A DNA stretch of 64,000 bases from Paenibacillus monticola (GCF_009664975.1 NZ_WJXB01000001.1:930001-994000), one strand, 5' to 3'; counted from the first letter of the stretch, positions 46,118 to 55,302 are shown. A program made the numbers and translations. The notes: generated by a model from the sequence alone, not told the origin.

Positions 46118-46663
46118 GTGAGAAGGAAAATAATGCTGGCTACTGGATTGGTTGTTATCGTATTAGCAGGGATTTACATGTTTGTGGGAAGCAGCGAAAA
46201 AAAAGAATCTACTGAAATCGAGACGCAAAGTATGAAGCAAATGGTCCATGATTTCAGCGTGAGAAACACGGTAGCTGAATCAGCTTCAATTACATCCAAG
46301 CAACTGACCGTGACAGACGATGACCCAACCAAATCTGTTACCTACGACCTGCCCAAAGATGAGTTTTTTCTGTCTATCGCACCATACGTTGAGAAGACGC
46401 ATCCTTGTGCAACCCATAGCTTAACTGGCTGTCAAGGAGAAATGGTAGAGGAAGATTTTAACGTATCTATCGTTGACCTGGATGGTAATTCAATAATGGA
46501 CAAAACATTAATGAAATCACAGCCTAACGGATTTATTGATTTGTGGCTGCCACGCGACAAAACCTATCGCATAACGATTGAGCATGATGGGAAAATAGCG
46601 GAGTCCGAAGTTTCCACGTTTGAGAGCGATGACACTTGCCTCACAACAATGCAGTTACATTGA
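46118..46663 (+). CDS. CueP-like exported metal-binding protein
   Basis: About 181 residues from GTG 46118 (start uncertain; ATG 46094 and 46133 are in frame). N-terminal membrane or signal segment RRKIMLATGLVVIVLAGIYM. The exported part follows the CueP pattern: DEFFLSIAPYVEKTHPCATH, SLTGCQGEM, GFIDLWLPRDKTYRITI and STFESDDTCLTTMQ, with three conserved Cys and two His. CueP of Salmonella binds copper in the periplasm and helps superoxide defence. In this Gram-positive setting it would be membrane-anchored outside the cell. Metal and role here are inference. A palindromic terminator follows. Confidence 0.75.
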   Translation: MRRKIMLATGLVVIVLAGIYMFVGSSEKKESTEIETQSMKQMVHDFSVRNTVAESASITSKQLTVTDDDPTKSVTYDLPKDEFFLSIAPYVEKTHPCATHSLTGCQGEMVEEDFNVSIVDLDGNSIMDKTLMKSQPNGFIDLWLPRDKTYRITIEHDGKIAESEVSTFESDDTCLTTMQLH

Positions 46664-46672
46664 TTAAGAATA

Positions 46673-46698
46673 AGTAGCCTGTCTATAGACAGGCTACT
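46673..46698. terminator. Perfect palindromic terminator
   Basis: AGTAGCCTGTCTA and TAGACAGGCTACT form a 26-base perfect palindrome just after the CueP-like gene; the tail GTTGTGTGCTTTT is moderately U-rich. Confidence 0.75.
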
Positions 46699-46828
46699 GT
46701 TGTGTGCTTTTATGTGTACCAAAGAAAAGAGATTCCACAAACTCCAATCCTTGGTATAATTGTTTCATAACGAGATGGCCGTGATAAAATCATGTAGTCC
46801 TAAGAACTTAAGAAGAGGTGTTAATTCC

Positions 46829-47455
46829 TTGAAGAAACTACAAAAGCAACTACCGCTTCTCTGGTTGTTGTCTATTCCGTTGATAGGTATTTTGTACACT
46901 TTGCAGAACCATGTAAGACCAGTAGTGCATGTGCTGTCGACGCAGTTTGATCGTGCTACCCCGTTCATACCTTTTTTCTCTGTTTTTTATTTCATTTGGT
47001 ATCCATTTATATTTATCACGCTTTATTTGATTCTCCAACAGAGAAGATCCGCATATTACCAGACGCTCGCCGCTGTATGTTTTGGGATACTGGTGGCTAA
47101 TTTCACTTTTCTTATATTTCCCACCTATGTTCCTCGACCTCAATTAGGGTCAGGATGGAACTTTTTTGTACCGATAACCTACAGGTTGGATGAACCGTAT
47201 AATGGGTTTCCAAGCATCCATGTGCTCACTTGTTATCTAATGCTGCGGGGGGCGGCAATTTTGCCCAAAAGGTCTAGTTGGGCTGTATCTATCATGGCTT
47301 GTCTAATCATTCTGTCGACGCTGTTCATTAAACAGCATGTTATCGCAGATATGGCGGCCGGTATAGCTTTAGGTGAAATCGTCTTCCGAATGACCGGGCG
47401 GCTTATCAAAGAACGACAACAGCCATTAACCCAGGATTCAGTTGTCGAGTTATGA
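46829..47455 (+). CDS. PAP2-superfamily membrane phosphatase
   Basis: 208 residues from TTG 46829, which has AGAGGTG eight bases upstream. About five or six membrane segments (LLWLLSIPLIGILYTL; FFSVFYFIWYPFIFITLYLI). The catalytic PAP2 motifs are PSIHVLTCYLML and KQHVIADMAAGIALGEIV, with the two conserved His; the first motif is less clear (FVPITYRLDEPYNG). The family dephosphorylates lipid phosphates such as phosphatidate or undecaprenyl-diphosphate. The glycosyltransferase and membrane-protein genes that follow hint at a lipid substrate. Confidence 0.85.
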   Translation: MKKLQKQLPLLWLLSIPLIGILYTLQNHVRPVVHVLSTQFDRATPFIPFFSVFYFIWYPFIFITLYLILQQRRSAYYQTLAAVCFGILVANFTFLIFPTYVPRPQLGSGWNFFVPITYRLDEPYNGFPSIHVLTCYLMLRGAAILPKRSSWAVSIMACLIILSTLFIKQHVIADMAAGIALGEIVFRMTGRLIKERQQPLTQDSVVEL

Positions 47456-47635
47456 CTATTTCATAACCAAATTTTAATATTTACATGATACAATGATTAT
47501 GAGCGCATAGTTAACATCTAAAAGTACATATGTGGTATGAACATGGTTCACTTTATTGATGAATATACTAAAGATGTAATTACATATATCTTATTATATC
47601 AATGAATTAGTGGTCTATTATAGGAGGAAAAATGA

Positions 47636-48838
47636 ATGAAGATTCTAATAACAACTGATACCTATTCCCCTATAATAAATGGAGTTGTTACTTCGATAAA
47701 AAATCTTTATAAAGAATTGAAAGCTAATGGACATGAGGTAAAGATCATGACCTTATCACATACGGGTGTTGAGATGGTAGATGGAGATGTGTATTACCTA
47801 AAGTCTATTCGTATTGGCGTTTATCCGGATGCCAGAGTTAAGGTCCCCCTATATAATAAGCTCATAAAAGAAGTCATTAAGTGGGGTCCGGATGTTATCC
47901 ATTCACAAACCGAATTTTCAATGATGATCGTGTCTAAACATATTTCAAATAAATTGAAAATTCCGCACATGCATACCTATCACACCTTGTACGAAAATTA
48001 TTTGGATTATTTATTTGGTGGAATTATCAATAAAAATATATCAGCAAAAATTACCAAGAGAATTTTAAGTAATCTAAATATTGTTATAGCTGCAACGAAT
48101 AAAACTAAAGACACACTTTTGAGTTATGGAATAGACAGACCTATTTATGTTATACCCACAGGAATAGAATTGAGTAAATTCCAACGAAAATTATCAGCAG
48201 AAGATAAACAAAAGATAATGTCGGAGTTGAAAATTAGTCCGGATGACCGAATAATCGGCTATGTTGGAAGAATAGCAGAAGAGAAAAACATAAGTGAAAT
48301 TCTAATGCTTTTACCGGATGTTATCAAGAAAAATAAAAATGTGAAGCTTTTAATTGTAGGCGGTGGGCCGTATTTGGATCACTTAAAAGATCTAGTGAAG
48401 ACCCTGCACTTAGAAGGAAATGTTATTTTTACGGGTATGATTAGTGCAGACGAAGTATATAAATATTATAAAATATCGGAAATATTTGTGAATGCATCGA
48501 CCAGCGAAACTCAGGGATTAACTTTTATAGAGGCATTAAGCAGTGGCTGCCCAGTAGTGTGTAAATATGATGCTTGCATCGATGGAGTAATTGTACAGGG
48601 GAGTAATGGATATTCTTATAAGGAGCAGGACAAATTCACATCTTATATTAATGAAATACTGGAAAACCCGTCTTTAAGACAAAGAATGAGCGTCCAAGCT
48701 GTTATTAAAGCTAATGAATATTCCAGTAGCATTTTTGCAAATAAAGTATTGGATAAATATTCGAGTATGACATACGCCAATAAAGAAGCCAATATCCCCT
48801 TGGTAGATTACATGAATCCTAAGATCCAGAAGAGATAA
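47636..48838 (+). CDS. GT4 glycosyltransferase, probable diacylglycerol glucosyltransferase type
   Basis: 400 residues, GT-B fold. N-terminus MKILITTDTYSPIINGVVTS with the NGV nucleotide loop; a lipid-acceptor-like basic/hydrophobic segment (NKLKIPHMHTYHTLYENYLD); the GT4 C-terminal half has IIGYVGRIAEEKNI and the E-x7-E motif in SETQGLTFIEALSSGCPVV. The sequence resembles 1,2-diacylglycerol 3-glucosyltransferases. ATG follows TAGGAGG. It probably glucosylates a membrane lipid using a nucleotide sugar. Convergent to the flippase-like/GT4 pair. Confidence 0.82.
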   Translation: MKILITTDTYSPIINGVVTSIKNLYKELKANGHEVKIMTLSHTGVEMVDGDVYYLKSIRIGVYPDARVKVPLYNKLIKEVIKWGPDVIHSQTEFSMMIVSKHISNKLKIPHMHTYHTLYENYLDYLFGGIINKNISAKITKRILSNLNIVIAATNKTKDTLLSYGIDRPIYVIPTGIELSKFQRKLSAEDKQKIMSELKISPDDRIIGYVGRIAEEKNISEILMLLPDVIKKNKNVKLLIVGGGPYLDHLKDLVKTLHLEGNVIFTGMISADEVYKYYKISEIFVNASTSETQGLTFIEALSSGCPVVCKYDACIDGVIVQGSNGYSYKEQDKFTSYINEILENPSLRQRMSVQAVIKANEYSSSIFANKVLDKYSSMTYANKEANIPLVDYMNPKIQKR

Positions 48839-48849
48839 GTTCTGGTTTA

Positions 48850-48885
48850 AGCTATTGCCGGGAGATAAAGGCCATGGCTTTTTTT
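48850..48885 (+). terminator. Terminator of the GT4 gene
   Basis: AGCTATTGCC pairs with GGCCATGGCT (one mismatch) around GGGAGATAAA, followed by TTTTTT. Confidence 0.75.
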
Positions 48886-48939
48886 AAAATATAAGAATTT
48901 ATATGCTTCACGCAATAACTTATCCTTATATTTCTCGAA

Positions 48940-48979
48940 GAAACGGTACCGTCCATATTAAGGACGGCGAAGCCGTTTC
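48940..48979 (-). terminator. Hairpin between convergent genes
   Basis: GAAACGG and CCGTCC pair with GGACGG and CCGTTTC to form a long stem just beyond the stop of the membrane-protein gene on the minus strand. The T tract is poor, so termination is likely but not certain. Confidence 0.55.
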
Positions 48980-48982
48980 ATC

Positions 48983-49996
48983 TTACGGTCTTTTTTTTGC
49001 ATTGGGTAGTACTAGCGTAAATATACCGCCTATAGCTATAGTGGAGTAATAAGTTAATACTCGCCATACAAAGATGGCTGTCAAAATGGTGCTTGCATCA
49101 AAAAACATATTGTATATTAAATAAAACCCTCCTTCTGCACCTCCTGCAGCACCTGGAAGAGGGATTATTGCCATGAAATTTGTTAAAAAGATTTGGGCAC
49201 TAATCAAGGTCCATATATCAGCGGTATTAAGCCCAAAGCTCCGATAAATACAGTAAGGGATACTGAAAAAAGCTAAATATTGAAGAAAGGTGAAGAGAGA
49301 TGCATAAATGCACATTTTTATATGCTTAGCGATTAAGAAGGCATTTTCATGGAAATTTTCTAGTTCAATCTCAATTTTGTTGTAAGTGGCTTCCGTATTC
49401 TTCATTAGTCTAGTCTTCTTTAATACCTTGAAAATAAGGGTTAATATACTTTTTGTCAGCTTGCTATTCAGAGAGAACATTACGGCAAATACCATTATGA
49501 TAACATGGATAGAAAGCCCCAAAATACAAAGATAGGGGAAATAATCGACCCTGGAGTTAAAATAATGAAATTTAAACAAAAAGGCCAAAATTAGAATTAG
49601 GATGTTTATGAATTGATGGATCATAAATTTTATCATTAAAATAGAACCGGCCATCCCAGCCGGGATTTCATTCTCTGTCATTGCATAGAGCTGAGCGGGA
49701 TTACTTCCGGCTGAAAAGGGTGAAATCGCGCCAAAAAACAAGCCGGTCATTTGAAATTTAATGGAGCGAACAAGTAGATTTTTTATATTATATAACTTTT
49801 TAGTTATTACATATAAGCTTAACATTTCGAAGAACCAAAACAGGAGCATACATGTAACGGCCAATATAATCCAAGAGGTATCTAATGTTTTGATTTCTTG
49901 TACCAGCGAATGTAAGCCTTTAGTGAAAAAGAAAAACGACAAAAAGATACATGCCGTAACGATTACCATGATTAAACTGAATATTTTTTTTTTCAT
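48983..49996 (-). CDS. LPG-synthase-TM-like membrane protein (YbhN/UPF0104, flippase-like)
   Basis: 337 residues with about eight membrane segments (FSLIMVIVTACIFLSFFFFT; WIILAVTCMLLFWFFEMLSL). Family signatures: GLFFGAISPFSAGSNPAQLY and IIPLPGAAGGAEGGFYLIY, as in the membrane domain of MprF. The catalytic MprF C-terminal domain is absent. Its AGGAG site overlaps the stop of the GT4 gene upstream, so the two are co-translated. In other Firmicutes such proteins accompany glycolipid synthesis and are thought to flip or hold lipid substrates; that role is inference here. Confidence 0.85.
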   Translation of the reverse strand: MKKKIFSLIMVIVTACIFLSFFFFTKGLHSLVQEIKTLDTSWIILAVTCMLLFWFFEMLSLYVITKKLYNIKNLLVRSIKFQMTGLFFGAISPFSAGSNPAQLYAMTENEIPAGMAGSILMIKFMIHQFINILILILAFLFKFHYFNSRVDYFPYLCILGLSIHVIIMVFAVMFSLNSKLTKSILTLIFKVLKKTRLMKNTEATYNKIEIELENFHENAFLIAKHIKMCIYASLFTFLQYLAFFSIPYCIYRSFGLNTADIWTLISAQIFLTNFMAIIPLPGAAGGAEGGFYLIYNMFFDASTILTAIFVWRVLTYYSTIAIGGIFTLVLPNAKKRP

Positions 49997-50007
49997 TTGC
50001 GTAACTC

Positions 50008-51039
50008 CTAAATTCTTTTCTGTTGATCAATATCGTCATAGAACTGCTTCCATAATTTTAATACATGTTGTTTGGAATAATACTCGTGACATTGCCAGGA
50101 GTTATTGGACCATTGATCATAGTCTTCCCCTTTATGCTGCATAGAATTTATGATTTGGACGAAATCCGCGATGTTATCACCCTTTAAATAGTAATCAAAT
50201 AAAATATTGTGATATAAATCCAAGTCTCTTAAGAGCACAGGGATTTTTAAGGCTATAGCTTCAAGAATGGACATTGGAAATAGTTCATTAAAGGAGGGCA
50301 AAAACATTAAGTCACAAACATTATAAATGTCATTCATTTCTTCTCGCGTAATGATCCCTATAAAATTAACGTTCTCCGGTGGATTTTCAATAATTAGTTT
50401 CAGTTCTTTATATCCTTCCGTTATGGAACCGAAAGAAAAACCACCTGCCCATATAAACTGAACTTGTGGAAGATTTTTGGCAACCTCGACAAAATCCAAT
50501 ATGCCCTTTCTGGTTTGAACCTGGCCGACACCTAGGACAACAAACTTGTCTAGTGGAATAGCGTATTTTTGTTTGACGGGAATGATTTGTTTCTCAGGAT
50601 ATTTATAAAAACGCTCTTCAGAAACATAATTGGGTATGTACGTTACTTTTTTCTCATCGATGTTATATGTTTTCAGTACCTCAATGAAATAGGGATTGAC
50701 CACAACAATATGATCAACAGATTTATAGAACCAAATCATGTATGTATAAAATATTTTCTTAGCAAAAGTAGGCAGTTTTAAACTTTCTTCGATAGTTTCA
50801 GGCACAAAATGAACATAGGCTACGGTTGTACCCGATCGTTTGAAGAATGGGATGCTCAGAAAAAATTTAAGATCTATAGTATGGTAGTGATTAATATCGC
50901 CGGCTTTAAACTGATTTTTAGTCACTTTATAATGGTCCTGAAGTTCGGTTTCAATCAAATTCACTTGTTCGATGTACGCAGATAGAACCCCTTGAGCTTT
51001 TACCTTGTGTGCTGAAGATAGCATATTAATAGTTGGCAT
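50008..51039 (-). CDS. GT4 glycosyltransferase
   Basis: 343 residues, GT-B fold. The C-terminal half shows VVLGVGQVQTRKGILDFVEV and the E-x7-E motif in FLPSFNELFPMSILEAIALK. The N-terminus (MPTINMLSSAHKVKAQGVLS) contains the GVLSAYIEQ loop. ATG follows GGAGGG. It is similar in layout to enzymes that add a second sugar to glycosyl-diacylglycerol. Co-transcribed with the downstream flippase-like gene, and facing the first GT4 gene. Together these suggest diglycosyl lipid synthesis. Confidence 0.85.
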   Translation of the reverse strand: MPTINMLSSAHKVKAQGVLSAYIEQVNLIETELQDHYKVTKNQFKAGDINHYHTIDLKFFLSIPFFKRSGTTVAYVHFVPETIEESLKLPTFAKKIFYTYMIWFYKSVDHIVVVNPYFIEVLKTYNIDEKKVTYIPNYVSEERFYKYPEKQIIPVKQKYAIPLDKFVVLGVGQVQTRKGILDFVEVAKNLPQVQFIWAGGFSFGSITEGYKELKLIIENPPENVNFIGIITREEMNDIYNVCDLMFLPSFNELFPMSILEAIALKIPVLLRDLDLYHNILFDYYLKGDNIADFVQIINSMQHKGEDYDQWSNNSWQCHEYYSKQHVLKLWKQFYDDIDQQKRI

Positions 51040-51195
51040 GCTTGCCCTCCGTCTGATCCATTTTTACCTACATGTGTTAATTTCATACCTCTATATAATA
51101 AGGCATTCGGAGAGTTAGTCCCTGGAAACATGTTACACTATAAACAACATTTACTGCAAACAACGCTAACCTATATACTAGCATCCCAATCACGT

Positions 51196-51224
51196 AGAGC
51201 TTCCTGAGAAGGAGGCTCTTTTTT
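51196..51224 (+). terminator. Hairpin with T run in the ilvB leader
   Basis: AGAGCTTCCT pairs with AGGAGGCTCT (one mismatch) around GAGA and is followed by TTTTTT. It lies 120 bases before ilvB in a 306-base intergenic region that otherwise shows only AT-rich, probable promoter sequence. It may be a leader attenuator or the end of an unseen short transcript. I see no T-box signature before it. Confidence 0.7.
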
Positions 51225-51345
51225 CTGATCTGTGTAACATTTGCATGAATGTCAAATTAGAAGTGACGGCAGTCACATGAGCTATCTTGTGATCCATCTA
51301 TACTTTGCCCATGAGAATTAGGGGTAGAAGAGGAGGGATTGTGTC

Positions 51346-53025
51346 ATGACCGGAGCGGAATTGCTGGTACAGGTATTGCTGGAAAAAGAGGTGGATACGA
51401 TCTTTGGGTATCCTGGGGGGGCAGTGCTACCGGTGTATGATGCCTTGTTCGATTGCAAGAGCATTCGGCATATCCTGGTCCGGCACGAACAGGCTGCTGT
51501 GCATGCAGCGGACGGATATGCAAGGGCAACGGGCAGGGTGGGCGTATCGCTTGTAACCAGCGGCCCTGGTGCTACTAATGCCATAACAGGCATCGCTACG
51601 GCATTCATGGATTCTGTACCCTTGATCATTCTTACTGGACAGGTTCCAACCGGTATGATTGGCCTGGACAGCTTCCAGGAGGTTGATATATATGGGATGA
51701 CTATGTCGATCACCAAACATAATTATTTGGTCATGAACAAGGCGGATTTGCCGCGTATCCTCAATGAAGCCTTTCATCTGGCGACGACAGGACGCCCGGG
51801 TCCAGTGCTGATCGATCTGCCTAAAGATGTCATGATGGACAACACTCCGCTGTTACCAGAGTCTACTGATGCTAGAGCGTCTGTCTCGATACGTGGATAT
51901 AAAGCAGAATGGAAGTTCAGTGCGGCGAAGCTGGATCTAATGGCAGAGAAAATCCGCAATGCGCGGCGGCCGCTGTTCTTGATTGGTGGAGGGTGTATGG
52001 CAGGAGCAACCCCAGCCTTGCTGCATGAGCTTGCTGTCCGCTTCGATCTGCCGGTGGCCTCTACACTAATGGGCATTGGCGCATTTCCATCACGGCATCC
52101 GCTGCAGTTAGGGATGGTAGGGATGCATGGAACGGTGGCGGCGAACCGCGCTGTGCAAGCGGCCGATGTTCTACTCTGCCTAGGAGTAAGATTCAGTGAC
52201 CGGGTGACGGGGAAACGTGGGGTATACTCACCGGATTCCTTTAAAATTCAGGTGGACATAGATGAAGCTGAATTTGATAAAAATATCGAGGTTGATCTTA
52301 CGCTCAATAGTCCGATCGCCCCTGTGCTGCAGGGAATGCTTGACCGCTTATCGGAGGGCAGCCATCCCGAATGGCAAGCTCAGATTGGTGGTTGGAGCAG
52401 ACGCCCCGTCCAGCCCCAGCCTGTTAATCGCGAGGGCAAACTCACACCTCAGGAGGTCATACACTGCATTGATAAGGCAACGGTTGCGGATGCCATCATT
52501 TCCACAGATGTGGGTCAACATCAGATCTGGACGGCCCATCACTACAACTTTAAAGAGCCGCGATCCTTTCTAACCTCAGGTGGACTCGGCACCATGGGGT
52601 ATGGTTTCCCGGCAGCAATTGGTGCAGCTGTAGCTTTTCCCGATAGACAGGTCGTATGTATTAGTGGGGATGGAAGCTTTCAGATGAATATGCAGGAGAT
52701 CATGACTGCTGTTGATCTGCAGCTTAATGTGAAGGTAGTTATTCTAAAGAATGGGTATTTAGGAATGGTGCGGCAATGGCAGGAGCTTTTCTTAAACCGA
52801 AGATACTCGTCAGTGCGTATCAGCTCACCCGACTTTGCTGCTCTTGCCGCGTCTTTTGGTGCCCAAGGCTATCGAGCAAGCACCATGGACGAGGCGGTGG
52901 CAGTCATCGAGCGTGCTCTGAATACCGAGGGGCCGGCTATCATGGAATTCGATGTGATCGAGGAAACGAATGTCTATCCAATCGTTCCCCCCGGCGTAAG
53001 TAATCTGGAATGTATTGAGGAGTAG
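51346..53025 (+). CDS. ilvB: Acetolactate synthase large subunit
   Basis: 559 residues, the usual length. N-terminal TPP domain FGYPGGAVLPVYDAL with catalytic Glu in HEQAAVHAADGYARATG; SGPGATNAITGIATAFMDSV; TPP/Mg motif GDGSFQMNMQEIMTAVDLQL ending NGYLGMVRQWQ. The GYPGGAVLP form and FAD-domain residues favour the anabolic, FAD-containing enzyme of branched-chain amino acid synthesis over catabolic AlsS. ATG follows GAGGAGGG. No ilvN (regulatory subunit), ilvC or leu genes are adjacent, so it is probably a second, isolated copy. A small HesB-like gene follows after 20 bases. Confidence 0.92.
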   Translation: MTGAELLVQVLLEKEVDTIFGYPGGAVLPVYDALFDCKSIRHILVRHEQAAVHAADGYARATGRVGVSLVTSGPGATNAITGIATAFMDSVPLIILTGQVPTGMIGLDSFQEVDIYGMTMSITKHNYLVMNKADLPRILNEAFHLATTGRPGPVLIDLPKDVMMDNTPLLPESTDARASVSIRGYKAEWKFSAAKLDLMAEKIRNARRPLFLIGGGCMAGATPALLHELAVRFDLPVASTLMGIGAFPSRHPLQLGMVGMHGTVAANRAVQAADVLLCLGVRFSDRVTGKRGVYSPDSFKIQVDIDEAEFDKNIEVDLTLNSPIAPVLQGMLDRLSEGSHPEWQAQIGGWSRRPVQPQPVNREGKLTPQEVIHCIDKATVADAIISTDVGQHQIWTAHHYNFKEPRSFLTSGGLGTMGYGFPAAIGAAVAFPDRQVVCISGDGSFQMNMQEIMTAVDLQLNVKVVILKNGYLGMVRQWQELFLNRRYSSVRISSPDFAALAASFGAQGYRASTMDEAVAVIERALNTEGPAIMEFDVIEETNVYPIVPPGVSNLECIEE

Positions 53026-53045
53026 TGAAAGGAGCGTAATTCTAA

Positions 53046-53363
53046 ATGAAGATAGAACTAAACGCACTAACCACAGAAAGATTAAGAGAGAGTCTTGGCG
53101 GCCAAACTGGATATTTCAAACTGTTTTTTGACACTGAAGGTTGTGGCTGCAATGGTGTCATTGTCATCCTGATAGTCAGCAAACCGGATATTACTGATAT
53201 TGAAGTACAAATAGAGCCTTTTTCATTTCTTGTCGACCGACAGCAAGCGGATTTATTTGATGAATCAATGCGACTTGTTGCTGATGAGAATTATCCATCA
53301 TATAAGTTAGTTAGCGATTCCGCATTATTCAGCACTAATATCCGAACAAGAGATATTCGTTAA
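53046..53363 (+). CDS. HesB/IscA-like small protein
   Basis: 105 residues of the Fe-S biogenesis (HesB-like) fold: MKIELNALTTERLRESLGGQ, LFFDTEGCGCNGVIVILIV, SFLVDRQQADLFDESMRLVA. The paired Cys in EGCGCNG is the expected C-terminal-like motif but is placed in the middle, and a third Cys is lacking, as in the YneR/YqkB group rather than true IscA. AAAGGAG precedes ATG. It follows ilvB closely and is probably in its operon. Function in the group is not established. Confidence 0.75.
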   Translation: MKIELNALTTERLRESLGGQTGYFKLFFDTEGCGCNGVIVILIVSKPDITDIEVQIEPFSFLVDRQQADLFDESMRLVADENYPSYKLVSDSALFSTNIRTRDIR

Positions 53364-53379
53364 GCTATATCCATATTTC

Positions 53380-53817
53380 CTATTTCTGTTTGCTAGGCAC
53401 AACCATCACAGGACAGTTCGCCCGGTAAAGGACGCCTTGACTCACACTGCCGAGTACACTGCCCACGAAAGCACTATGCCCGCGTGATCCCATAACGATG
53501 CAGCGGATCTGCTGGTGTTCAGCTTCTTTAAAGATTTCGTCTTGGGCAAAACCTATCAATAGCTTCGTTTCGAATTCGATACCGGATTCTTCTAGAAGGC
53601 GGACTCCTGAAGTTATAGCTTCTTCATATAATGCTTGTTGGTAGTCCCTCATATCCGAATCGTTGAAAAAAACCTTGGTATGGGGAGTAGTGAATTTCGA
53701 CTGAACATTTAGCAATAGAATCTTTTCCTTATATTTCTGCGCCATTTCGATGGCAACGCGCAAAGCTTCCCGCGCACTATCAGAGTTATCAAACGGTACA
53801 ATAATATGTTGTCTCAT
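53380..53817 (-). CDS. Universal stress protein (UspA family)
   Basis: 145 residues. Begins MRQHIIVPFDNSDSAREALR; ATP-binding residues are in the typical C-terminal block CIVMGSRGHSAFVGSVLGSVSQGVLYRANCPVMVV (G-x2-G-x9-G(S/T) pattern). ATG follows GGGGGG. It is divergent from the flavodiiron operon and shares a promoter region with it, so both may answer the same oxygen or redox stress. Confidence 0.93.
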   Translation of the reverse strand: MRQHIIVPFDNSDSAREALRVAIEMAQKYKEKILLLNVQSKFTTPHTKVFFNDSDMRDYQQALYEEAITSGVRLLEESGIEFETKLLIGFAQDEIFKEAEHQQIRCIVMGSRGHSAFVGSVLGSVSQGVLYRANCPVMVVPSKQK

Positions 53818-53897
53818 AACGGTCCCCCCTCGATTTATTCTCGCTGTATGGTTAGAGATGTCCTTCTAATATCTATTGTATCAGTAATTCCTCTACT

Positions 53898-53915
53898 TAT
53901 AAAGCGCTTTCATAA
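53898..53915. promoter_or_regulatory. cre-like palindrome between usp and the flavodiiron operon
   Basis: TATAAAGCGCTTTCATAA contains the AAAGCGCTTT core of an ideal cre site with one mismatch in an outer arm. It sits in the divergent promoter region. CcpA binding is inference. Confidence 0.5.
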
Positions 53916-54039
53916 TCCTGCGTCAGTTTATAGCTTCTCCGGATTAATAATTCAAAAATTTGATTTCAATCCTCTTTACAAAAGCTAGAGAGGAATACAA
54001 TCAATTTGTAGATAAACATTATTTCAGGAGGTTATGAAG

Positions 54040-55275
54040 ATGGAAGCAGGATTTGAAATTGCGAAGGATATTTACTGGGTAGGCAAAATAGATAAGCGTG
54101 AGGTGCCTTTCCACCGGCTTCTCTTGACTAAAGGCACTACGTACAACTCCTATTTGCTGAAGACTGGCAAGCCGACAGTCATTGATACCGTGGATATGGA
54201 ATTTGGAAGAGAATATGCAGAGCGTATAGCTGAGTTAATAGATCCGCTGGATATTCAGTACATTGTTATCAACCATACGGAACCTGATCACTCCGGCGGT
54301 TTAGCTGCTCTCGCCTCCAAAGCTACGAATGCCACCATTGTCTGCACGGAAATTGCCGTGCCAGAGATTCAACAAATGTACAAGCTGCAGCATCGCGATT
54401 TTCTCGTGGTGAAGGATGGCGATCAGCTGGATATCGGCGGGAAGACACTCCTGTTCAAAGAGACTCCGTATCTCCATACGGAAGAAACAATGATCACTTA
54501 CTGTATCGAGGATAAAATATTATTTCCCTGTGATATCTTCAGCACACATGTGGCAGTGAACCAGCTATTCGCTGATGAAGCCGGATATGACATCACGGAG
54601 GATTATATCGGTTATTATCAGGCCATCATTCATCCTCACAGAAGATATGTGCGGACATTGATGGATGCAGTCAAGGATTTGGAGATAGACATGATAGCCC
54701 CTTCCCACGGATTTATTCTGCGGAATGATATTGCTAAGTATATTGACCTTTATGCAACGCTCAGTTCCGAGACGACCGAAGGCAAGAAAGTCGCCATTGT
54801 CTATGTAACGATTAAGAATAATACCAAGAAAATGGCTCATATTCTCCGGGATTCTTTTCTGGAAAACAATATTGAGGTTGAACTGTGGGACGCAGACAAG
54901 GCTGAAGAGCAGGATATCCTGAACAGCATTGCCGCGGCTGACGCGGTATTCATCGGAAGTTCGACCAAATATGCCGATATGACCGGGAATTTGGAAAGCA
55001 TTTTACGTAAGCTGGAGACTTTGAACCTGGATGGAAAGCTGGCAGCAGCCTTTGGTTCCTACGGTTGGAGTGGGGAAGCGATTGAAGTCGTGCAGGACTA
55101 TCTGAATGGAACTAAGATGACAGTACAAAGCACTTCGCATGTAATCAAAACCACAGGCATGACTCATGTGGAGTTTCCTATACGTGTTCGCTTCTCTCCT
55201 AAAGAGGATGAACAAATTCGCAAGATCAAAAACGCTGCCGAATTCGTTTCTGATCTCCTGCTCAGTGCCATTTAA
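54040..55275 (+). CDS. Flavodiiron protein (O2/NO reductase)
   Basis: 411 residues. The metallo-beta-lactamase domain (1-250) carries the diiron ligands: His79, Glu81, Asp83 and His84 in NHTEPDHSGG, His in YLHTEETM, Asp in FPCDIFSTH and His in APSHGFI. The flavodoxin domain (from about 255) has the FMN loop VAIVYVTIKNNTKKMAH and FIGSSTKYADMTGN; the first loop is T-I-K-N-N-T rather than the usual S-x-T-x-x-T. It reduces O2 to water or NO to N2O using rubredoxin electrons. ATG 54040 chosen for its spacing to AGGAGG. First gene of the redox operon. Confidence 0.93.
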   Translation: MEAGFEIAKDIYWVGKIDKREVPFHRLLLTKGTTYNSYLLKTGKPTVIDTVDMEFGREYAERIAELIDPLDIQYIVINHTEPDHSGGLAALASKATNATIVCTEIAVPEIQQMYKLQHRDFLVVKDGDQLDIGGKTLLFKETPYLHTEETMITYCIEDKILFPCDIFSTHVAVNQLFADEAGYDITEDYIGYYQAIIHPHRRYVRTLMDAVKDLEIDMIAPSHGFILRNDIAKYIDLYATLSSETTEGKKVAIVYVTIKNNTKKMAHILRDSFLENNIEVELWDADKAEEQDILNSIAAADAVFIGSSTKYADMTGNLESILRKLETLNLDGKLAAAFGSYGWSGEAIEVVQDYLNGTKMTVQSTSHVIKTTGMTHVEFPIRVRFSPKEDEQIRKIKNAAEFVSDLLLSAI

Positions 55276-55302
55276 ACAATCGAAGAGAAAGAGGAGATAT
55301 CG

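Noticed and set aside
51110..51345. T-box or other riboswitch before ilvB
   Set aside because: Only a short hairpin with T run is seen; the conserved T-box sequence and specifier stem were not found in the 306-base leader.
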